A stretch of DNA of 64,000 nucleotides from Flavobacterium sp. 123. GTDB lineage: Bacteria; Bacteroidota; Bacteroidia; Flavobacteriales; Flavobacteriaceae. Below the pieces are notes generated by a model. It worked only from the letters and a program-made list of their open reading frames with translations. It was not told where the DNA came from and did no database searches. The stretch covers positions 2,192,501-2,256,500 of the forward strand of contig NZ_RBXD01000001.1 of the NCBI RefSeq assembly GCF_003634825.1, read 5' to 3'. Made by a program: the position numbers and the translations under genes. Every line of letters begins with the position of its first letter. Within the stretch, counting starts at the first letter, position 1. This document shows positions 42,682-52,426 of the stretch, one piece after another.

Positions 42682-44637
42682 ATGAACAAAAAATTCGTTC
42701 GAATCAGTGCGTTATGTGTATTCATGACCACCTGTGCCTTTGCGCAACAAAAAGACACTATTACTTCTAAAAACGAACTGGAAGAAGTAGTAATCTCAGA
42801 TTCTAAATTTGCTTTGGCAAAAGAAAAATCAGGAAAAGTAATCACTAAAATTACAGCTGATGATTTAAAAAAGAAATCGGGTCAAAGCATTGCAACTATT
42901 CTGAATTCAGTTGCAGGAATGGAAATTAACGGAAATCAAAGTGTTGCCGGAAAAAATTTAGGGTATTACATTCGTGGTGGAAAAAACAGCCAAGTGCTTA
43001 TTCTTATTGATGGTATTCCGGTAAATGATGCTTCTGGAATTAGTTTTGAATATGATTTGCGTTTGCTTCCAGCGGATCAAGTAGAAAGTATTGAAATTAT
43101 GAAAGGCGCTGCAAGTACTTTATACGGAACTGGTGCTGCGACTGGTGTGATTAATATTAAACTTAAAAAATCAGGGAAGAAAGCAATCGGTGGGAATGTG
43201 TACTTTAATGCGGGAACTAATACTACTGCTTTAGCCAAAAAGACAAATCTTCAAGATTTTAATCAGGGGTTTTCCGTAAATGGAAATTTAGAAAAAGTCA
43301 CCTATTTTACTTCTTTAAACAGCACCGAAACAAATGGAATATCTCAAGTAGCTGCTCCAAGTGCTACTGCCAATTATGATGAGGATCGGTTTTCTAGAAT
43401 TAATTATTTAGCCAAATTAGGGTATAAGGTTTCAGATAATTTGACTTTGGATTTCTTTGGTAATTATGATAAAATCAACAATGATTATGATGGTGGTTTT
43501 GATAATACTGGAACTAATGATACCAATTTGAATCATACTACTTCCAAACAATTTCGTTTTGGGTTTACACCAAAATACAAATATGCTAAGGGAGAATTTG
43601 TTTTGAATTCAAGCTTTAATAAATTAATACGTTCGTATAGTGATTTTGATAGTTGGTCTAATTCGGTTGGTTTTTCAGAATATCAATCTAGAAATGTCAA
43701 TGTAGATGCCTACAACAAATATAAAATTTCACAATCGTTCTTTTTTGTTTCCGGAGCACAATATCAGTTTTTTGATATGAATAGCGTTACGCCTTATGGA
43801 AATATTGCTAAGGAAAGTACGAAGTTTAACATGATTGATCCGTATGTAACGGGCGTTTTTACTTCTGATTTCGGTTTGAATTTAAATGCTGGTGCGAGAT
43901 GGAATATGCACAGTGAATACGGGAATCAACTGGTTTATAATGTAAATCCTTCTTTTGATTTCAAAACGGTTCCATTGAAGATTTTAGCTTCTTACAGCAC
44001 GGCTTTTGTAACACCAAGTTTGTATCAATTGTATTCTGAATACGGAAACTCAACTTTGACACCAGAAAAAAACAGTACCATTGAAGTGGGTTTTGAAACG
44101 CAACTATTGGATAAAAAAATTAAATTCAATGCGGTAACCTTCTTTAGAGAGCAAACTAATTTTATAGGATTTTATACGAATCCAGTAACTTATGATTCTA
44201 ATTATATTAATATTAATGGAACAAATAAGGCAAAAGGAGTAGAGGCCGAAGTATCTGTCGCTGTGAGTGAAAAAATAAAATGGAATTCTAATTATACATT
44301 CACTAGTGTTGATAGCGCTTTGGATCGTTTGATTCCAAAACACAAAGTAAATTCATCTGCCGATTTTCAAATTAATGATCGTTTGTTTTTTAATTTAACT
44401 TATCAATATGTTGATAATCGAAAAGATGCTTTTTTTGATGGAAATACCTATGCAACTCAAAAAATAACTTTAGGTTCTTATCAATTATTAAATTCGACTG
44501 TTCGATATGAATGGATAAAAAACAGATTGTCCGTTTTTGGAACTGCAACTAATATTTTCAATGTTGATTTTGTTGAAAATGTGGGGTATAGTGCTCTAGG
44601 AAGAAATTTCAAATTAGGGATGACGATCAATTTGTAA
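42682..44637 (+). CDS. btuB: TonB-dependent outer membrane receptor, BtuB type
   Basis: A signal peptide (MNKKFVRISALCVFM..TCAFAQ) is followed by a plug (IRGGKNSQVLILIDGIPVND, ESIEIMKGAASTLYGTGAA, within about 60-160) and a 22-strand type barrel ending in GRNFKLGMTINL, aromatic-poor terminus. The B12 riboswitch upstream shows the ligand is cobalamin or a precursor. 651 residues. Confidence 0.93.
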   Translation: MNKKFVRISALCVFMTTCAFAQQKDTITSKNELEEVVISDSKFALAKEKSGKVITKITADDLKKKSGQSIATILNSVAGMEINGNQSVAGKNLGYYIRGGKNSQVLILIDGIPVNDASGISFEYDLRLLPADQVESIEIMKGAASTLYGTGAATGVINIKLKKSGKKAIGGNVYFNAGTNTTALAKKTNLQDFNQGFSVNGNLEKVTYFTSLNSTETNGISQVAAPSATANYDEDRFSRINYLAKLGYKVSDNLTLDFFGNYDKINNDYDGGFDNTGTNDTNLNHTTSKQFRFGFTPKYKYAKGEFVLNSSFNKLIRSYSDFDSWSNSVGFSEYQSRNVNVDAYNKYKISQSFFFVSGAQYQFFDMNSVTPYGNIAKESTKFNMIDPYVTGVFTSDFGLNLNAGARWNMHSEYGNQLVYNVNPSFDFKTVPLKILASYSTAFVTPSLYQLYSEYGNSTLTPEKNSTIEVGFETQLLDKKIKFNAVTFFREQTNFIGFYTNPVTYDSNYININGTNKAKGVEAEVSVAVSEKIKWNSNYTFTSVDSALDRLIPKHKVNSSADFQINDRLFFNLTYQYVDNRKDAFFDGNTYATQKITLGSYQLLNSTVRYEWIKNRLSVFGTATNIFNVDFVENVGYSALGRNFKLGMTINL

Positions 44638-44662
44638 TTGGCAAACAATCAATTTATGTAAT

Positions 44663-44702
44663 AAAAAAAAGAAGCTTTCTTGGTTTAGAAAGCTTCTTTT
44701 TT
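44663..44702. terminator. Bidirectional terminator between btuB and the S41 protease gene
   Basis: AAAAAAAAGAAGCTTTCT, a 6-base loop and AGAAAGCTTCTTTTTT make a strong hairpin with an A-run on the left and T-run on the right, so it serves both convergent genes. Confidence 0.9.
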
Positions 44703-44717
44703 ATTGCTATAGTTTTT

Positions 44718-46169
44718 TTATTTTAATGCTTTCAAAAGCCCTTCAGGCGCTTCTTTCAGATACATTTGATTTCTCAGCCCGCTTATAGATTTAGAATCTT
44801 TGAAATAGTCAAATTCTTTACCAGGAATTTGTTTAGCCATTTTAGCCGTTCCAGTGATTTTAGAAATCGCCGTATTTAATAAAGGCTCTGATGTGCTTCC
44901 AAGAACTCCAAACGTGCTTATCGTTTCTTTTTGTTCAAAAGTAGGTGTCAAGCCATTATAGTAATCACCAAACCCAGCAGAGTTTACAATTTTTAAGACA
45001 ATAGGTTGCATAGCATATCTATGGTTTGGGTTTCTGTTTTCAGTTCCAAAAGTAGGAGAGTCATATAATGTTACCGATCCTACGTTTTTACCTGTGGTGA
45101 CATCACCAATTTGGACCACGTTGATATGTGATTTTAGTCCGTTGATTACTAATTCACTTGCCGAAGCAGTACTTTTAGAAGTAAGAACATAAACGGTACT
45201 TAGATTTAGGCTATTTATAGCAGTAGTTCCAATTTTATCCGTAAATAAATTGTTTAAAGCATCTGGATTTTCAGTTTCAAAATAAGCATTGATTTTTGAA
45301 TTCCATTGTTGTTTTGCAAATATTTGCCCTGTAAATTGCCCTGTAATCATACTCGCTAATCGAGTTGCGGTAAGTACTGAACCACCACTGTTATAACGTA
45401 AATCTAAAACTAAGTCCGTTATTCCTTGTGATTTTAATGAAGCAAATGCGTCGTTTAATTCGGTGTCATAAGCAGCATAAAATCCATTGTACATTAAATA
45501 CCCTATTTTATGAGAACCCGATTCAATTACCGTATTGATGTAAATAGGATTTTCGGCTAATACAGTTTTTGTCAATGCAACTGATTTTCCATTTACAACA
45601 ATAGTTGACCCATTATAATCGGCTAAATTTAAGGTGTAGCTTTCTAATGCCAATAAGCTTTGGTAATTGCTGATTGTAAGTTGTGTTCCATTGATAGCCG
45701 TAAACATGTCGCCACGTTTGATGTCTTTGCCTGAGGCATCAGAATTTGGGATAATATAGCGTACATAACCAAAAATTTCAGAAGTGCTTCCCGGTTTATA
45801 ACTTAAGCCAAAATCAACCCCGTCATTTTTTGAAATTCCTCCAAGAGCTTGTTCTAATACTAAATAATCATCTACAATCCAGCTGAATCTATCAATTGTA
45901 GGACTTACTCTCAAGGCATTAAATAAATCTTCGGGAACAGGATATCCTTTTAGAAAAGTATTATATTCAGTTTCACTTGCAAATCGGTCATCGGATAAGT
46001 TAGGAACATCCGTTTGCCATAAATAATATTGGTTCAACCCATTCCAAATAAAATCTTGAATCTCAATGTTAGCAGGAGCTGTGACTATAGTGTCGTCATT
46101 ATCTTGACAAGCTTGAAAAACAAAAAGGGAAAGGAATAATAGGAGTGTAAATTTTAGTGTTGTTTTCAT
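44718..46169 (-). CDS. S41-family carboxyl-terminal protease, lipoprotein
   Basis: Lipoprotein signal with Cys at residue 21 (LFVFQAC). A PDZ-like domain (about 110-200) and the S41 catalytic region: the YVLTSKSTASASELV serine motif and the TTGKNVGS lysine. 483 residues. Acts on the periplasmic or outer-membrane face. The convergent terminator follows. Confidence 0.9.
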   Translation of the reverse strand: MKTTLKFTLLLFLSLFVFQACQDNDDTIVTAPANIEIQDFIWNGLNQYYLWQTDVPNLSDDRFASETEYNTFLKGYPVPEDLFNALRVSPTIDRFSWIVDDYLVLEQALGGISKNDGVDFGLSYKPGSTSEIFGYVRYIIPNSDASGKDIKRGDMFTAINGTQLTISNYQSLLALESYTLNLADYNGSTIVVNGKSVALTKTVLAENPIYINTVIESGSHKIGYLMYNGFYAAYDTELNDAFASLKSQGITDLVLDLRYNSGGSVLTATRLASMITGQFTGQIFAKQQWNSKINAYFETENPDALNNLFTDKIGTTAINSLNLSTVYVLTSKSTASASELVINGLKSHINVVQIGDVTTGKNVGSVTLYDSPTFGTENRNPNHRYAMQPIVLKIVNSAGFGDYYNGLTPTFEQKETISTFGVLGSTSEPLLNTAISKITGTAKMAKQIPGKEFDYFKDSKSISGLRNQMYLKEAPEGLLKALK

Positions 46170-46293
46170 GTTTTGAATTTGATATATCTAATCAACGTAA
46201 AAATACTAACTTTAGTTTTTTATTTGTTATTATATGTAACAAAATTTAATCTGATTCGTCTAGATTATATAACCGAATTTTTTAAATGCGTGT

Positions 46294-46803
46294 ATGAACC
46301 AAAAAGAGTTTGTGATTTTAATTACCCCTTTTCGGGATAAAGTCTTTCGGCTCGCAAAGCGTTTGCTTACAAGTACCGAAGAAGCAGAAGATGCAACTCA
46401 GGAAGTTTTAGTTAAATTATGGTTTAAAAATGAGGGATTAAAAAATTATAGTAACATAGAAGCTTTTGCGATGACCGTTACTAAAAATTATTGTTTGGAT
46501 CAGTTGAAGTCCAAAAGAGCCAGTAATCTTTCTATTGCGCATTCAAATTACACAGATACGGCAGCTAGTTTGCAACAAAAAGTGGAGGATGATGACAGTT
46601 TAAATTGGGTTGAAAAAATAATAAATCAATTGCCTGAACAACAACGATTGATTATCCAAATGCGAGAGGTAGAGCAATATGAATTCGATGAAATTGCTAA
46701 AATAATAGGGATGAATGAAACGGCTATTCGGGTGGCGCTTTCAAGAGCAAGGAAAACGATACGAGAAAATATGACAAAAACGCATAATTATGGAATGCAA
46801 TAA
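46294..46803 (+). CDS. ECF RNA polymerase sigma factor
   Basis: Region 2 (RLAKRLLTSTEEAEDATQEV) and region 4 (LPEQQRLIIQMREVEQYEFD, IAKIIGMNETAIRVALSRAR) are clear. 169 residues. It overlaps by 14 bases with the next gene, which probably is its regulator. The targets likely include the following DUF4252 genes. Confidence 0.92.
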   Translation: MNQKEFVILITPFRDKVFRLAKRLLTSTEEAEDATQEVLVKLWFKNEGLKNYSNIEAFAMTVTKNYCLDQLKSKRASNLSIAHSNYTDTAASLQQKVEDDDSLNWVEKIINQLPEQQRLIIQMREVEQYEFDEIAKIIGMNETAIRVALSRARKTIRENMTKTHNYGMQ

Positions 46804-47251
46804 AATCGAAATACTTTTAGAAAAATACTTTGAAGGAGAAACCACTATAAAAGAAGAAAAAGAATTGAGAACCTATTTTTCTTCGTCAGATGTTGCAATG
46901 CATTTGGAACAGTACAAATCATTATTTGGTTATTTTTCTGAAGCAAAAGAAGAAAAGAGTACAGCAATACTACCAGAATTTAAAACGGTTCGGTCTAAAA
47001 AACGTAGTTTTACTGGCATGTATATTGCAGCTTCTGTTTTAGTACTACTTGGAATAGGCACCTATGTTTATAACAGTAATAATCCAGTTAGTGAAAAGCG
47101 AGAATTAGGAACGTATGATGATCCGAAAGTAGCTTTTAAGGAAACACAAAAAGCATTGGCGCTATTGTCAATTCATGTTAATACAGGCATTGAAAGTGTA
47201 CAACTAATTCAAGAGTATGATAATTCAAAAGGAAGAATTTTTAATCAATAA
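46790..47251 (+). CDS. Membrane protein, possible anti-sigma factor
   Basis: 153 residues with a short cytoplasmic acidic N-terminus (MECNKIEILLEKYFEGETT), one membrane helix (MYIAASVLVLLGIGTYVY, about 78-95) and a periplasmic tail. Its start overlaps the sigma gene. No zinc motif (HxxxCxxC) is visible, so it is not a ZAS domain. Confidence 0.75.
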   Translation: MECNKIEILLEKYFEGETTIKEEKELRTYFSSSDVAMHLEQYKSLFGYFSEAKEEKSTAILPEFKTVRSKKRSFTGMYIAASVLVLLGIGTYVYNSNNPVSEKRELGTYDDPKVAFKETQKALALLSIHVNTGIESVQLIQEYDNSKGRIFNQ

Positions 47252-47282
47252 TAAATCAATAAATCAATAAATCAATAAATCA
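47251..47282 (+). repeat. 8-bp tandem repeat (ATAAATCA x4)
   Basis: Four perfect copies of ATAAATCA stand between the stop of the putative anti-sigma gene and the next ATG (47295). Copy number changes would alter the spacer before the DUF4252 gene. Confidence 0.9.
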
Positions 47283-47294
47283 AAAACGAAAAAA

Positions 47295-47822
47295 ATGAAA
47301 AAATTAATTATAACAGCGGTACTAATTTTAGTTTCAAGTCCCTTTTTTGCTCAATCTGCCTTCGATAAATTTGACGGCCAAGATGATGTAACTTCCATTG
47401 TAGTCAACAAAAAAATGTTTGAGTTGATGAGCAAAGTAAAGGTTGATGCCTCTGATAAAGAAACGCAGCAATACTTAAATTTAATCAAGAAATTAGATAA
47501 CTTGAAGGTCTTTACCACTAAAAGTACTCGCGTAGAAAACGATATGAAACTTACCGCTGATAAATACATAAAAACTGCTGGATTAGAGGAATTAATGCGC
47601 GTTAATGAAAATGGTAGAAACATAAAAATTCTTGTAAAATCAGGCACAAGTGACACACAAGTAAAAGAATTGCTTATGTTTATTGAAGGTGTTAAAAATG
47701 AAGATACTGTTTTGATGTCTTTAACAGGGAACTTTGATCTTAATGAAATCTCGGTTCTTACGGATAAAATGAGAATTCCTGGTGGTAACGATTTGAAGAA
47801 AGCTACAAAAGGTAAAAAATAA
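47295..47822 (+). CDS. DUF4252 domain protein, exported
   Basis: Signal peptide (MKKLIITAVLILVSSPFFAQ) then a DUF4252 domain with ILVKSGTSDTQVKELLMFIE and MSLTGNFDLNEIS. 175 residues. Function unknown; the family is found with ECF sigma factors in Bacteroidetes, as here. Confidence 0.88.
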   Translation: MKKLIITAVLILVSSPFFAQSAFDKFDGQDDVTSIVVNKKMFELMSKVKVDASDKETQQYLNLIKKLDNLKVFTTKSTRVENDMKLTADKYIKTAGLEELMRVNENGRNIKILVKSGTSDTQVKELLMFIEGVKNEDTVLMSLTGNFDLNEISVLTDKMRIPGGNDLKKATKGKK

Positions 47823-47823
47823 T

Positions 47824-48360
47824 ATGAAAACTGCGTATGGTTTTTTAGGTCTTGTTTGCTTTTTATTGTTGAGCTGTAATTCAGATCCAAGTTTGCAAAA
47901 ATACTTTGTGGAGAATACGGAAAACAAAGATTTTATTGTCTTGGATGTTTCTCCAACTATTTTGAATGTTGATCAAACGAAACTGTCGATTGCTCAAAAA
48001 GAAGCTTTGCATTCTTTTGATAAGATGAATATTTTAGCATTCAAATTGAATGATAAAAATAAAGCTCAATTCGAAATTGAAAGGGCTAAAGTTGATTTGA
48101 TTTTGAAGGATACGAAATACCAACAACTGATGAAATTTGGTTCTGGAAAAGAAGGCGCTTCGGTAAGTTTTGTTGGCTCAGACGATCATATAGAAGAATT
48201 TGTATTTTTTGCCAATAAAAAAGAAAACGGATTTGCAGTAGTTCGGATTCTGGGGAAAGATATGAATCCAACCAATATTATTACTATGATCTCAGTTCTA
48301 AAAGAATCCAAAATTGATTTGGAGCAATTAAAACCTTTACAGCAATTACTGAAACATTAA
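47824..48360 (+). CDS. DUF4252 domain lipoprotein
   Basis: A lipoprotein signal with Cys at about residue 18 (LLLSC), then DUF4252-like segments LDVSPTILNVDQ and FVFFANKKENGFAVVRILGK. 178 residues, one base after the previous gene. It is a diverged paralogue, probably co-translated. Confidence 0.85.
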   Translation: MKTAYGFLGLVCFLLLSCNSDPSLQKYFVENTENKDFIVLDVSPTILNVDQTKLSIAQKEALHSFDKMNILAFKLNDKNKAQFEIERAKVDLILKDTKYQQLMKFGSGKEGASVSFVGSDDHIEEFVFFANKKENGFAVVRILGKDMNPTNIITMISVLKESKIDLEQLKPLQQLLKH

Positions 48361-48376
48361 AAGTATTATTTCTAAT

Positions 48377-48411
48377 AAAAAAGCGTCTGGATTCATTCAG
48401 ACGCTTTTTTT
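48377..48411 (+). terminator. Terminator after the sigma/DUF4252 operon
   Basis: AAAAAAGCGTCTG, an 8-base loop, then CAGACGCTTTTTTT. Strong hairpin with a T-run. Confidence 0.9.
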
Positions 48412-48432
48412 ATGAAGTAGATTTAAAAGGAA

Positions 48433-48939
48433 TTATTTGCAAAACATTTTTTTGTTTTTGACGGCACTTTGACTTCCTAATTGTATTGCTTTGGTAAAAT
48501 CAAGGCAGGCATTTTTTTTATCCTGAATATGATTGTAAGATAATCCGCGGAGGTTATAAGCAATATAATCTTTAGGATTTAGCGCTATGGATTGGGTGCA
48601 ATCTTGAATGACGCTTTTGTAATTTTCGGTTTTGTAGTTGATGTTAGCCCTTGTTGTGTATGCATCACCTCGTTTTGGGTCAATATCAATAGTTGTGTTC
48701 ACATCCGCTAAAGCGCCTTTTACATCTCCCATTTTAATTTTGACCAACGCTCTATTTAAATACGCTTCCGAAAATAGCGGATCGTATTTTAAGGCAGTTG
48801 TATAATCAGCTAGAGCTCCTTTCAAGTTTCCCGCTTCCGCTTTTTTTAACGCTTTGTCAAAATATTCGTAAGATATAGGAATCTGACTCCAAGAAGTAAA
48901 GGATGTTATTAATAAAGCAATAATAATAACTTTTTTCAT
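48433..48939 (-). CDS. Secreted tetratricopeptide repeat protein
   Basis: Signal peptide (MKKVIIIALLITSFTSWS), then three to four TPR units (GNLKGALADYTTALKYDP, GDVKGALADVNTTIDIDP, TENYKSVIQDCTQSIALNP). 168 residues. It probably mediates protein binding in the periplasm. Confidence 0.9.
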   Translation of the reverse strand: MKKVIIIALLITSFTSWSQIPISYEYFDKALKKAEAGNLKGALADYTTALKYDPLFSEAYLNRALVKIKMGDVKGALADVNTTIDIDPKRGDAYTTRANINYKTENYKSVIQDCTQSIALNPKDYIAYNLRGLSYNHIQDKKNACLDFTKAIQLGSQSAVKNKKMFCK

Positions 48940-49018
48940 TAGGGGGCGAATTTAGATAATGAATCTAATAACGAATGATTTTGAAATTTATTGTGGTAGA
49001 GTGGTTTATAAATGAAAA

Positions 49019-49055
49019 ATCAACACAGTCAGAGCAAATTTCTAACTGTGTTGAT
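49019..49055 (-). terminator. Hairpin after the 49.1-kb gene
   Basis: ATCAACACAGT and ACTGTGTTGAT are perfect 11-base arms; the minus-strand side continues in a short U-run. A terminator is likely. Confidence 0.6.
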
Positions 49056-49103
49056 GAAAAAATTGGCAGGATTTGTTTAATCCCAATTAGAACTATTTGA
49101 ATT

Positions 49104-49547
49104 TTATTGTCCAGGTACCATTAGTTTAGTAAATGATAATGAGCCAAGTTTCCAGCCATCATTTTCTTTAACATATACTTCTGTAACAATAAACGGATTG
49201 GTTACTTCATTTCCTCCAACCACTGCTAAGAGGGTAATTTTGTTTAAGAGTATCGCTGTATTTCCAATAATGTTTACGGACACTTCATGAATATCTGCTT
49301 TCTTGTAATGAATTCCTCCGCTTTTAATTATATTGATTTCTTGAGTTTTTCCCCAACTTCCTCCCATGTGGACAAATACAGATTTGTCATCAAATAAAGG
49401 CGACAGTTTGTCTACATTTTTATCAGCCATCCACTCCCATTTTTGCTTTGAAAGTTGAATCACTTCTTGTTCAGCAGTAGTATTTTGTGCAAAGGACTTG
49501 TTTGCAAATAGGATAAGTATAAGTAGTCCTAGAATTGACTTTTTCAT
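49104..49547 (-). CDS. Secreted NTF2-like (DUF4440) protein, copy 2
   Basis: Signal peptide (MKKSILGLLILILFANKSFA), then an NTF2-like domain with KQKWEWMADKNVDKLSPLFD and VFVHMGGSWG. 147 residues. It is a paralogue of the next upstream gene (49,580-50,059), with a shared KQKWxWMADKNVDKL stretch. Function unknown. Confidence 0.85.
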   Translation of the reverse strand: MKKSILGLLILILFANKSFAQNTTAEQEVIQLSKQKWEWMADKNVDKLSPLFDDKSVFVHMGGSWGKTQEINIIKSGGIHYKKADIHEVSVNIIGNTAILLNKITLLAVVGGNEVTNPFIVTEVYVKENDGWKLGSLSFTKLMVPGQ

Positions 49548-49579
49548 AGTATTATTAACTTTTTGATTGGTATATTTTT

Positions 49580-50059
49580 CTATTTCTTAATTTGATGCGT
49601 GTCTCGTACACTACTGAATGTTAAGTCTAAAAGTTTCCAATTCTTACCTTGTTTTTGGTAAATTTCAGTCACAGTAAATTCAGTTGCGACTTCATTTCCA
49701 CGAACTATAGCCTCAAGTGTAATTCGGTTCCAAACGATTGCTGTTTTTCCAAAAATTTCTATTGCTGTATCATGAACCTTGGCGTTCTTGTACCAAATGC
49801 TTCCTGTTTTAATGATTTCGAGTTCTTCGTCCTTTTTCCAAGTACCACTCATGTGAACAAATTTTGATTTGTCATCAAAGAGAACTGCAAGTTTATCCAC
49901 ATTTTTATCAGCCATCCACTGCCATTTTTGTTTGGAAAGGTCTAGTAATTCTTGTTCTGTTTTTTGATCGCTTTTAGATTTGGTGTTCGGTGTACTTGTT
50001 TGTGCATTCGACCATTGTATACTTGTAAAAAATAATAATCCTAATAATAGTTTTTTCAT
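49580..50059 (-). CDS. Secreted NTF2-like (DUF4440) protein, copy 1
   Basis: Signal peptide (MKKLLLGLLFFTSIQWSNA) then the same domain as its neighbour, with KFVHMSGTWKKDEELEIIKT and a C-terminal WKLLDLTFSS. 159 residues. The pair is a tandem duplication. They may bind or modify small molecules. Confidence 0.85.
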   Translation of the reverse strand: MKKLLLGLLFFTSIQWSNAQTSTPNTKSKSDQKTEQELLDLSKQKWQWMADKNVDKLAVLFDDKSKFVHMSGTWKKDEELEIIKTGSIWYKNAKVHDTAIEIFGKTAIVWNRITLEAIVRGNEVATEFTVTEIYQKQGKNWKLLDLTFSSVRDTHQIKK

Positions 50060-50218
50060 TTTTAATAATTTATTTGGGTTTTTAATATTTTTATAGTTGT
50101 TATCTTCTGATTTTATAATTGGAGCTAATGAATGAAAAGGAATATAGCGCTTCCTGCTAATGCTAATCTAATCCTGCGGTATTTATGATGTATCTACAAA
50201 TCATAATTTAATTGTAGT

Positions 50219-51082
<864 letters not shown>

Positions 51083-51256
51083 TTAAGGTTACTGTACAAC
51101 GAGGAGAATTTATACTACTTTGCAAATTTCCGAACTGAAAATGAAGATGTTGGTATATAGATTACCGATTGTTCTACCAATATTACTGATTGGACATACT
51201 ATATGATAATTGATTTATCTAAATGTCTAAATTTGTATTATAAAATAAAAATTATC

Positions 51257-52168
51257 ATGAACAAAATAGTCAAGTTTAATACCGTTACGGAATATAATGT
51301 GTTTAACAATAACGAAACTTTACATCCATTAATAAGTGTTATTGATTTTTCAAAAGCCGATGAAAGATCTTGGGAAGGGGAGAAGACTGTTAGAATTTAT
51401 TATGGTTTTTATTGCATCTTTTTGAAAGATATAAAGTGTGGTGATTTGCGTTATGGTTGTAATTACTACGACTATCAAGAAGGAACATTGGTTTTTGTTG
51501 CTCCAGGGCAAGTTATGGAAGTAGAAACGGATGGTAAAGTATATCAACCAAAAGGGTATGCCTTAGTATTTCATCCTGATTTAATACACGGAACTTCTCT
51601 TTTTAAAAGTTTAAAGGATTATAATTTTTTCAGTTATAATGCAAATGAAGCATTGCATTTGTCAGAACGGGAAAGACAAATTGTTTTAGACTCTTTTTCG
51701 AAAATTCTTTTAGAATTGGAACTTGGAGTTGATAAGCATAGTAAGAAACTTATTGCTTCAAATATTGAATTGTTTTTAAATTATTGTGAACGATTTTATG
51801 ACAGACAATTTATAACTAGAGAAAATGTTAATAAAGGAATTTTGGAAAAATTTGAAGAGGTGTTAAACGGTTATTTCAAAACGGATAAACCCAATACTAT
51901 TGGTTTGCCGTCCGTTGCCTATTGTGCTGACGAATTATATTTGTCTGCCAACTATTTTGGTGATTTGATAAAAAAAGAAACTGGAAAATCAGCTCAGGAA
52001 TACATTCAAAATAAAATAATTGATTTAGCAAAAGATAAGATTTTGGTAGACAATTTAACCGTAAACGAAATCGCTTATGAGTTAGGGTTTAAATATCCTC
52101 AACATTTTTCTAGATTGTTTAAACAGCGAGTGGGGTATACCCCTAATGAATATAGAAGTTTGAATTAA
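51257..52168 (+). CDS. AraC-family regulator
   Basis: Starts at the ATG at 51257 (MNKIVKFNTV). The N-terminal ligand domain is followed by a double HTH: ADELYLSANYFGDLIKKETG and LTVNEIAYELGFKYPQHFSR, ending GYTPNEYRSLN. 303 residues from this start. It lies divergent from the aldo/keto reductase gene. Confidence 0.93.
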   Translation: MNKIVKFNTVTEYNVFNNNETLHPLISVIDFSKADERSWEGEKTVRIYYGFYCIFLKDIKCGDLRYGCNYYDYQEGTLVFVAPGQVMEVETDGKVYQPKGYALVFHPDLIHGTSLFKSLKDYNFFSYNANEALHLSERERQIVLDSFSKILLELELGVDKHSKKLIASNIELFLNYCERFYDRQFITRENVNKGILEKFEEVLNGYFKTDKPNTIGLPSVAYCADELYLSANYFGDLIKKETGKSAQEYIQNKIIDLAKDKILVDNLTVNEIAYELGFKYPQHFSRLFKQRVGYTPNEYRSLN

Positions 52169-52251
52169 GTTAGCAAGATACAGCTGTATAATGTTTCTCT
52201 AAATGTATGAATCCAGTTTTAAAAGTAGCTAGAAGTTTTTTTATAAATAAA

Positions 52252-52290
52252 AAAACCGCCAAAATACAGGAAAGTATATTTGTCGGTTTT
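52252..52290. terminator. Imperfect hairpin after the AraC gene
   Basis: AAAACCG..AAAATAC pairs with GTAT.TTT..CGGTTTT. Probable terminator for the AraC gene. Confidence 0.5.
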
Positions 52291-52362
52291 GTGACCACGT
52301 TAGTATTAAAACAGGTGCTTATGAATAGGTTTTTAAGATCATTTTCACGCATTCGTTTCAAT

Positions 52363-52389
52363 AAAAACTCCTTAAAATAAGGAGTTTTT
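52363..52389. terminator. Bidirectional terminator between AraC gene and the hydroxylase operon
   Basis: AAAAACTCCTT, a 5-base loop and AAGGAGTTTTT. Lies between convergent genes, with A and T runs on both sides. Confidence 0.85.
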
Positions 52390-52426
52390 AATGTCATATA
52401 ATTAGACTTGATCGCATTCTAATATA

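Noticed and set aside
47351..47890. 179-residue frame opposite the DUF4252 gene
   Set aside because: It mirrors a well supported gene with signal peptide on the plus strand.
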